Shown: in pieces, positions 57,826-62,238 of the stretch | How positions within the stretch are numbered: the stretch's first letter is position 1 | Layout of the letters: each line of letters opens with the position of its first letter | Assembly (NCBI GenBank): GCA_943350395.1 | Contig: CALRAD010000006.1 | Coordinates: forward strand, 1-62,238 | Length of the DNA stretch: 62,238 nt | Reading direction: 5' to 3' | From: Candidatus Peribacteria bacterium | Lineage (GTDB): Bacteria; Patescibacteriota; Gracilibacteria; Peribacterales; Peribacteraceae | The notes under the pieces: generated by a model | The model's database searches: none | What the model was told of the DNA's origin: nothing | What the model saw: only the letters and a program-made list of their open reading frames with translations | Program-made: the position numbers and the translations under genes

Positions 57826-60591
57826 CTATAAAGCACCATTCTTCTTCGCCTCTGCCTCGATCATCGCCTTGCTTGGCGGCGGGACGCCACCTGATTTTTC
57901 GAGCTTGCTTTGCAAATCCTTCATCTTCCCCTGCTCTTCTCCGGACAACGCTTCGGTGATTGCCTTCTTCCGAAGCGCATTAAAATCATTCGTCCACATC
58001 TCTCTATCTCGCCATGCGCGATACTCATCCAGTTTCATGCCTTTCTTCTTCGCTTTCTCTCGCTCTTCGACTTCCTTCTCTTTGTTCTTCTCCGCCTTCA
58101 CGGCAACCATGCGACCCTCCTTGGCACTCTCGAGCCAACGCCCGATCTTGTCTTCGACGATGGAGCGCTTTTCGCAGTACCGCTCTCTGGATGCTCTCCG
58201 AATGACTGTCACGCGGCTCTCATCCTGCTTGAAATCGGGAGGCGGGAGCGTTGAGACCGAAAAAGGTTTGCTTGCCATGCCGCTAACCATCAGACGCAGG
58301 TATGCGTGAAACTTCGGAAGACTGAGAATATCTTTCGGCGCAACCATCTCTTCAAACTGAAGACTCAGTTCTTCACTGTCTTCGGCACCAACCTGGAAAC
58401 ACACCATCGAGCCGACGTTGCCGAACACCGCATCCTTAAGCGCCGAATTGTTGCCGCCGTCACCGATCATGAGCTGTCCGATGTACTGATTCGCGAGAGT
58501 CAGGTTCAGACGATACTTCCGAGCCTCGCTCAGGATCGTCGCGAACGATTCAGTCGCAAAGTTCTGGAATTCGTCGACGTAGAGATAGAAATCTCTTCGC
58601 TGTTTCTCGGGAATATCCGTCCTGCTCATGGCATCAAGCTGGAATTTCGTCACAAGCATGGAGCCAAGAAATGCGGAATTATCTTCGCCGAGATTGCCCT
58701 TGCTCAAGTTCACGAGAATGATTTTTCCGCTGTCCATCGCCTCTCGGACAGAGAATTTGCTCGTGGTCTGACCCACAATATTTCGAATCATTGGTACGGA
58801 CAAAAGCTGTCCGATCTTGTTCTGGATCGCTGCAATCGCCTCAGTACGATACTTCTCGGACCAGTTGGCGTACTCGTCTTCCCAGAAGCTCTTCACGAGA
58901 CGGTCCTCGAGATGCGAGACGATCTTCGCCCGGAACGCATCATCGGAGAAGATCCGGAGAATGCCCATCATCGAGTTGCCGGGCGATTCGATGAGTGCCA
59001 AGAGCGTGTTTCTGAGGATATGTTCCATGCGCCCGCTCCACACGTCGGGCCAGAGTTTCGTGAAGACGCTCATGAGCCCGGACACCACAAGCGGGAACTG
59101 ATCGGGACCCGAACAACTGAGCATGTTGAAACTTAAAGGAAATTCTTTATCGGCAGGATCGAAGAGGATCACATCGTTCGTTCGTTCCGGAGGAATAAAC
59201 CGAAGCACGGCTTCGATCAGATCACCGTGAGGATCGATGACGGCAACTCCTTTCCCGCAGTGTATGTCCGAGAAGATCATGTTCTCGAGCAGCGTCGATT
59301 TTCCCATACCGGTCTTTCCGATGATGTACATATGACGCCGCCTATCGTCGGGGCGTATGCCAAACTTGCTTCTACGGCCACGGAATACAGCTTCACCGAG
59401 GAGTGTCAGGTCTTTGTCATGCTCGGGGGTAGGAAGATCCACTGGAGGCTCGAGCTTCTTGCTCATCACCCAATCGATGTTCGGCGTCTTCACGAGCACG
59501 TTCGGGAAATGCCACAACGTCGCAAGCTCTTCGACAGACAATGCGTACGGAAGAACCGTAAACATCGGCTTCAAGGTTTCGCACCTGCGCACCGATGTTG
59601 CACGAAAGGCGTTGCAGTTCGGCAAAGCAAACTGCCGGAAACTGCTCAGAATTTCTTGGACTTTGTGTTCGGCGCTCGCCGTCTGATCCTCCGGAACAAT
59701 CACGGAGAGATGCACGTTACTGACAAACATCAGACGGTTCACCTTATCGATGATCGCCGCAACGGGATCCTCTGATTCATGGCTTCGGCGCGCAGCTTTG
59801 AGGATATCCTCATGCGTGTCCATATCGCGATCGGCTTTTCCTCCACCCTCCTCCGATGCGGAAGCGAATGAAAACCACAGACGGAAACCTCCGAAAATAA
59901 TTCGAAGCGGGAAGTATGCAATCCGTCTCCAACCGCGAGCGAGATGCACGGTGGCAAGAAATTTTGCATACCACGAAAACTTCTTCGCTAGTCCCTTCTC
60001 CATGAGCGGTAGAAATTTGAGCACACGCTTCCTGAATTTGGATTTGAGCGGTCGGAAGACTATCTGAATGTGTCCTCGCATTCTTGGATCCGGAAACCTC
60101 ACGAGCGTCGACGTAATGCCTGCAATCGAGTCGATCGTCTGACGCGCAAGCATATCGTCAAACTGCGGATGACGCTTGATCGGAAAAATTTCATGCTTGC
60201 TCAGAAATAAATCCGTCGTCAGAACCGTTTCGCCTTGCTTCGGCTCCAATTCTTTCGGATCCATCTCCTCGATGTCGATGTCCGGATACTGCGCATAGAG
60301 TTGGCTTTCAAGGAGCGGAAGTGCCTTTCTTGTCCCACGCACAAAGAAACAAATTTTGCCCTGATACGAACCGATTTCAAAACTGATGAGACCGTCAATG
60401 CCCTTGAGCGAATGCAATGCAGAGATTGCAGGCTCGATATGCAGAGGTCCGCGAGACGCATTCTTATCCTCCGGATCGGGCAGAGCAGGACGGATGCGGA
60501 GGAGAGCCAGATCTGATGAAGGCGTTGTTATTGGTGAGAGTGAGGAGTTAGTCGCGGATAAGATCGGCAACCATCTGCAGTGCCGCCGCAT
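57826..60591 (-). CDS. Type IV secretion-like ATPase (TraG/VirB4-type, CPR family)
   Basis: About 920 residues. An N-terminal DUF-like region (SFEIGSYQGKICFFVRG, LYAQYPDIDIEEM) precedes the P-loop HMYIIGKTGMGKSTLLENMIFSD (Walker A GKTGMGKST). VAVIDPHGDLIEAVL and FYLYVDEFQNFATESFATILSEARKYRLNLTLANQYIGQL (Walker B and TraD/TraG recognition block) follow. The tail is a charged coiled coil. The start is uncertain: ATG 60591 overlaps hrcA by 44 bp, and a CTG at 60510 is also possible. Such ATPases are widespread in CPR genomes and are proposed to drive pilus or DNA transfer. Confidence 0.82.
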   Translation of the reverse strand: MRRHCRWLPILSATNSSLSPITTPSSDLALLRIRPALPDPEDKNASRGPLHIEPAISALHSLKGIDGLISFEIGSYQGKICFFVRGTRKALPLLESQLYAQYPDIDIEEMDPKELEPKQGETVLTTDLFLSKHEIFPIKRHPQFDDMLARQTIDSIAGITSTLVRFPDPRMRGHIQIVFRPLKSKFRKRVLKFLPLMEKGLAKKFSWYAKFLATVHLARGWRRIAYFPLRIIFGGFRLWFSFASASEEGGGKADRDMDTHEDILKAARRSHESEDPVAAIIDKVNRLMFVSNVHLSVIVPEDQTASAEHKVQEILSSFRQFALPNCNAFRATSVRRCETLKPMFTVLPYALSVEELATLWHFPNVLVKTPNIDWVMSKKLEPPVDLPTPEHDKDLTLLGEAVFRGRRSKFGIRPDDRRRHMYIIGKTGMGKSTLLENMIFSDIHCGKGVAVIDPHGDLIEAVLRFIPPERTNDVILFDPADKEFPLSFNMLSCSGPDQFPLVVSGLMSVFTKLWPDVWSGRMEHILRNTLLALIESPGNSMMGILRIFSDDAFRAKIVSHLEDRLVKSFWEDEYANWSEKYRTEAIAAIQNKIGQLLSVPMIRNIVGQTTSKFSVREAMDSGKIILVNLSKGNLGEDNSAFLGSMLVTKFQLDAMSRTDIPEKQRRDFYLYVDEFQNFATESFATILSEARKYRLNLTLANQYIGQLMIGDGGNNSALKDAVFGNVGSMVCFQVGAEDSEELSLQFEEMVAPKDILSLPKFHAYLRLMVSGMASKPFSVSTLPPPDFKQDESRVTVIRRASRERYCEKRSIVEDKIGRWLESAKEGRMVAVKAEKNKEKEVEEREKAKKKGMKLDEYRAWRDREMWTNDFNALRKKAITEALSGEEQGKMKDLQSKLEKSGGVPPPSKAMIEAEAKKNGAL

Positions 60592-61255
60592 TGTACGCGT
60601 AGTCCATACGAACCGGACCGAGGATGCCGATGGCACCGGTCTCACCACGAATACGATACTTCGTGACGAGCATGCTGCAACTGGCAAACTGCGTGCAGAG
60701 ATCTTTCTCTCCGACGAAATACTGCACGGTCTCGTCGAGATCGATGTGATCGATGAGACTCGCAAGACGCTTCTCGAGCACTTCGACGATGCCGCTCACA
60801 AATCGACTGTCCGCCATAAATTCAGGTTGCTGCATCGCGTTGCTGAGTCCGAGGTACGACACCTGTTCGCGGTGCGGCACAGTGGCAAAGCTCACGTTCG
60901 GAATCATATTCGAGAGCATCGCGACGGCTTCGTACGCTCGCTCCCGATCTTTGTGCTGAAAATACTGTTCCTTGAGTTCTGTAAATCTGGCCCTGACTGC
61001 TCTCTCGTGACTTGTGGGCTTCATAAACTGCTGCACATACATCCGATAGCCCTGCACGGTCGGAATGCGTCCTGCGGAGGTATGCGGCTGCTCGATGAAG
61101 CCTTCTTCTCCGAGAAAGCGCATTTCATTGCGAATCGTGGCTCCGGACACGGGGAAAAGACCTCGCTCGATAATGTGATGAGAACCAACCGGGATCGCTG
61201 TCTCGATGAACTGGTCAATGATCGCCGTGAGAAGCTTTGCCTGACGGATGTTCAT
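60548..61255 (-). CDS. hrcA: Heat-shock repressor HrcA (short form)
   Basis: A 235-residue protein against about 340 in most bacteria. It has an N-terminal winged helix (LLTAIIDQFIETAIPVGSHHI, SGATIRNEMRFLGEEGFIEQPHTSAGRIPTVQGYRMYV) and a C-terminal TGAIGILGPVRMDYAYNAAAL. The middle regulatory part is reduced. It would repress chaperone genes through CIRCE, but no CIRCE element is found in this window. ATG 61255 follows a TATAAT box by nine bases. Confidence 0.9.
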   Translation of the reverse strand: MNIRQAKLLTAIIDQFIETAIPVGSHHIIERGLFPVSGATIRNEMRFLGEEGFIEQPHTSAGRIPTVQGYRMYVQQFMKPTSHERAVRARFTELKEQYFQHKDRERAYEAVAMLSNMIPNVSFATVPHREQVSYLGLSNAMQQPEFMADSRFVSGIVEVLEKRLASLIDHIDLDETVQYFVGEKDLCTQFASCSMLVTKYRIRGETGAIGILGPVRMDYAYNAAALQMVADLIRD

Positions 61256-61264
61256 AATGGTCTC

Positions 61265-61270
61265 ATTATA
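61265..61270 (-). promoter_or_regulatory. -10 element of hrcA
   Basis: TATAAT; nine bases to ATG 61255, with ATT exactly six bases downstream. Confidence 0.6.
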
Positions 61271-61345
61271 GCGGAAAACGGCGAAAATGGCGATGTGCTT
61301 AGGCTGCGGGAATAGAGGTCTCCACAGCAATGAAACAAGGACGTC

Positions 61346-62041
61346 TCATTCACCCAAATACAGTCCGCATGGAGGATTTTTCAATAGTAGACAATGCATT
61401 TCTCGAACCTTCCGTCTCCGAAAATAAATATTCTTTGCAGTTGATGGCGTTCCGTTATTCTCCGTTGAACTTTGAATCATTGCCCCGCAGAGTCCGACCA
61501 CAGCATCCGCTTTCCCCAAAAGTGTTTTTGGGTGCAGTCGGATCGCATTCCCGAGAGTTTCGCGAATATGCAATACATCGGACCCAAGAAGAATCGTGCA
61601 ACGTTTAATAAATTCTTGGATTCTCTGCTCAAGTGAACATACGACCCTTTCGTTTCCGAATTGATCGAGAATAGTCTGAAGATGTGTTTTTACCACGTCA
61701 TACTGAACCGGGTCAATCACGATCGGACGATGCTTAAGACTTGAACCAAGATTTTCTACCATCAAAGGAACAAATTGTCCCAAACCTGCACCCACTTCGA
61801 CGAGCTGATCGTCCTGAGTGATATCCAAATCGTATCCGAGATGATCCATATACTCTGGCACATCGCGCCCTGTCATCATCGACAGTATGCGCTGATCTTG
61901 GATTGGATAATGAATTGATAGAGCATTGAAAGCAGTGGGTTCTACTTGAGCATTCAATTGAGCAAAATACTTTGTCTTTGGATCTGTAAGAATTAGGCGT
62001 GCAGAGCCCGAACGATAACAATCCAGCTTCGGTGCGTTCAT
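61346..62041 (-). CDS. Class I SAM methyltransferase-like protein
   Basis: A 231-residue protein. QLVEVGAGLGQFVPLMVENLG is a good SAM motif I and RPIVIDPVQYDVV the strand 2 end. The C-terminal half lacks the usual post-motif strands I can name, and its catalytic identity is open. The C-terminus has several cysteines. It is more AT-rich than its neighbours and sits beside an IS30 end, so recent acquisition is possible. Confidence 0.65.
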   Translation of the reverse strand: MNAPKLDCYRSGSARLILTDPKTKYFAQLNAQVEPTAFNALSIHYPIQDQRILSMMTGRDVPEYMDHLGYDLDITQDDQLVEVGAGLGQFVPLMVENLGSSLKHRPIVIDPVQYDVVKTHLQTILDQFGNERVVCSLEQRIQEFIKRCTILLGSDVLHIRETLGNAIRLHPKTLLGKADAVVGLCGAMIQSSTENNGTPSTAKNIYFRRRKVREMHCLLLKNPPCGLYLGE

Positions 62042-62048
62042 GAAAATA

Positions 62049-62054
62049 ATTATA
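62049..62054 (-). promoter_or_regulatory. -10 element of the methyltransferase-like gene
   Basis: TATAAT; seven bases to ATG 62041. Confidence 0.6.
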
Positions 62055-62096
62055 CAACAAAAAACAAATTATGCAATATATCGCCCTACCCCGAAT

Positions 62097-62238
62097 TCAA
62101 GCTGGAAGTTGAACACCTAGGCGGAGACAGTGAGAGGATAACACTTCGTAGGGAGTTTTGAAGCCAAGACATTTTCTGGGTCGATGATTGAGCTTGTTCT
62201 GGAGATGCAGTAGATGCTTCGGAGTAACTGTTTTTAAG
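62097..62238 (-). mobile_element. IS30-family transposase, C-terminal end (continues beyond window)
   Basis: The last 46 codons, ending at TGA 62099-62097, translate to a stretch with NKLNHRPRKCLGFKTPYEVL. This is the typical C-terminus of IS30-family DDE transposases (LNxRPRKxLGFxTPxE). The rest of the gene and both inverted repeats are outside or unresolved. Whether the copy is intact cannot be seen. Confidence 0.85.

Noticed and set aside
60386-61315. 309-codon open frame opposite hrcA and the ATPase start
   Set aside because: Spans two well-supported minus-strand genes and has low-complexity charged composition.
61256-61345. CIRCE element upstream of hrcA
   Set aside because: No TTAGCACTC-N9-GAGTGCTAA-like repeat is present.
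1-62238. CRISPR array or cas genes
   Set aside because: No regularly spaced direct repeats and no Cas-like proteins were seen; the repeats found are dispersed.
1-62238. Recoded UGA (as in Gracilibacteria/Absconditabacteria)
   Set aside because: TGA serves as the stop codon in many genes, including conserved ones (uppP-dgkA overlap, MNT, GT4), and conserved tryptophans use TGG.

Overview
The window looks like a piece of chromosome from a Candidate Phyla Radiation (Patescibacteria) bacterium. A Peregrinibacteria/Peribacteria-like organism is my best guess, but no rRNA gene is present to prove it. The reasons are: standard code with TGA as a stop; roughly balanced G+C; very dense packing with many 1-20 bp overlaps; a short HrcA next to a CPR-type type IV secretion-like ATPase; Ser-rich linkers in exported proteins; short interspersed repeats, some lying in frame inside genes; and almost no Shine-Dalgarno sequences. 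Instead, at least 25 genes have a -10-like hexamer ending only 6-9 bases before the start codon, which predicts leaderless mRNAs.

Layout. 1-2.5 kb is an accessory stretch: an MNT/HEPN pair running off the left edge, a GmhB-like phosphatase, tRNA-Gly(UCC), a RelE-type toxin-antitoxin pair with a palindromic operator, and a hexapeptide acetyltransferase. 2.5-40.3 kb is a large surface-glycan region. It holds a Glf-like flavoenzyme, GtrA, sugar epimerases/dehydratases, two nucleotide-sugar dehydrogenases, GT2/GT4/GT8 and GT-C glycosyltransferases, two asparagine synthetase paralogues transcribed divergently from a 19 bp gap, a Wzx-like flippase, a cupin, and eight methyltransferase-like proteins (two FkbM, two sugar C-methyltransferases, a two-domain fusion and others). 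TrpS and an RluA-type pseudouridine synthase interrupt it at 34-36 kb.

40.3-48.2 kb holds a zinc module (Zur-like repressor plus ZIP transporter behind two perfect 7-1-7 boxes), a 393-residue unknown, tRNA-Val(CAC), a flavodoxin-KorA-KorB operon, PdxT/PdxS for de novo pyridoxal phosphate synthesis, and dCTP deaminase. 48.3-51.3 kb has a 601-residue unknown and two lipoproteins (DM13-like and DsbA-like). 51.4-56 kb is housekeeping: DnaX, 5-formyl-THF cyclo-ligase, GlyA, and then DgkA and UppP, which maintain the undecaprenyl phosphate pool that glycan assembly needs. 56-62 kb has an SLH/Calx-beta surface protein, the T4SS-like ATPase, HrcA, a methyltransferase-like protein and the tail of an IS30-family transposase.

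The genes fit one picture. Sugar nucleotides are oxidised, epimerised, methylated and amidated, assembled on a polyprenyl carrier, flipped and displayed on a surface that also carries SLH and lipoproteins. No gene-free stretch exceeds 300 bases; the longest gaps (4.2, 35.1 and 56.0 kb) are filled by copies of one palindrome-rich repeat family. Functions come from motifs read by eye; no database search was run.
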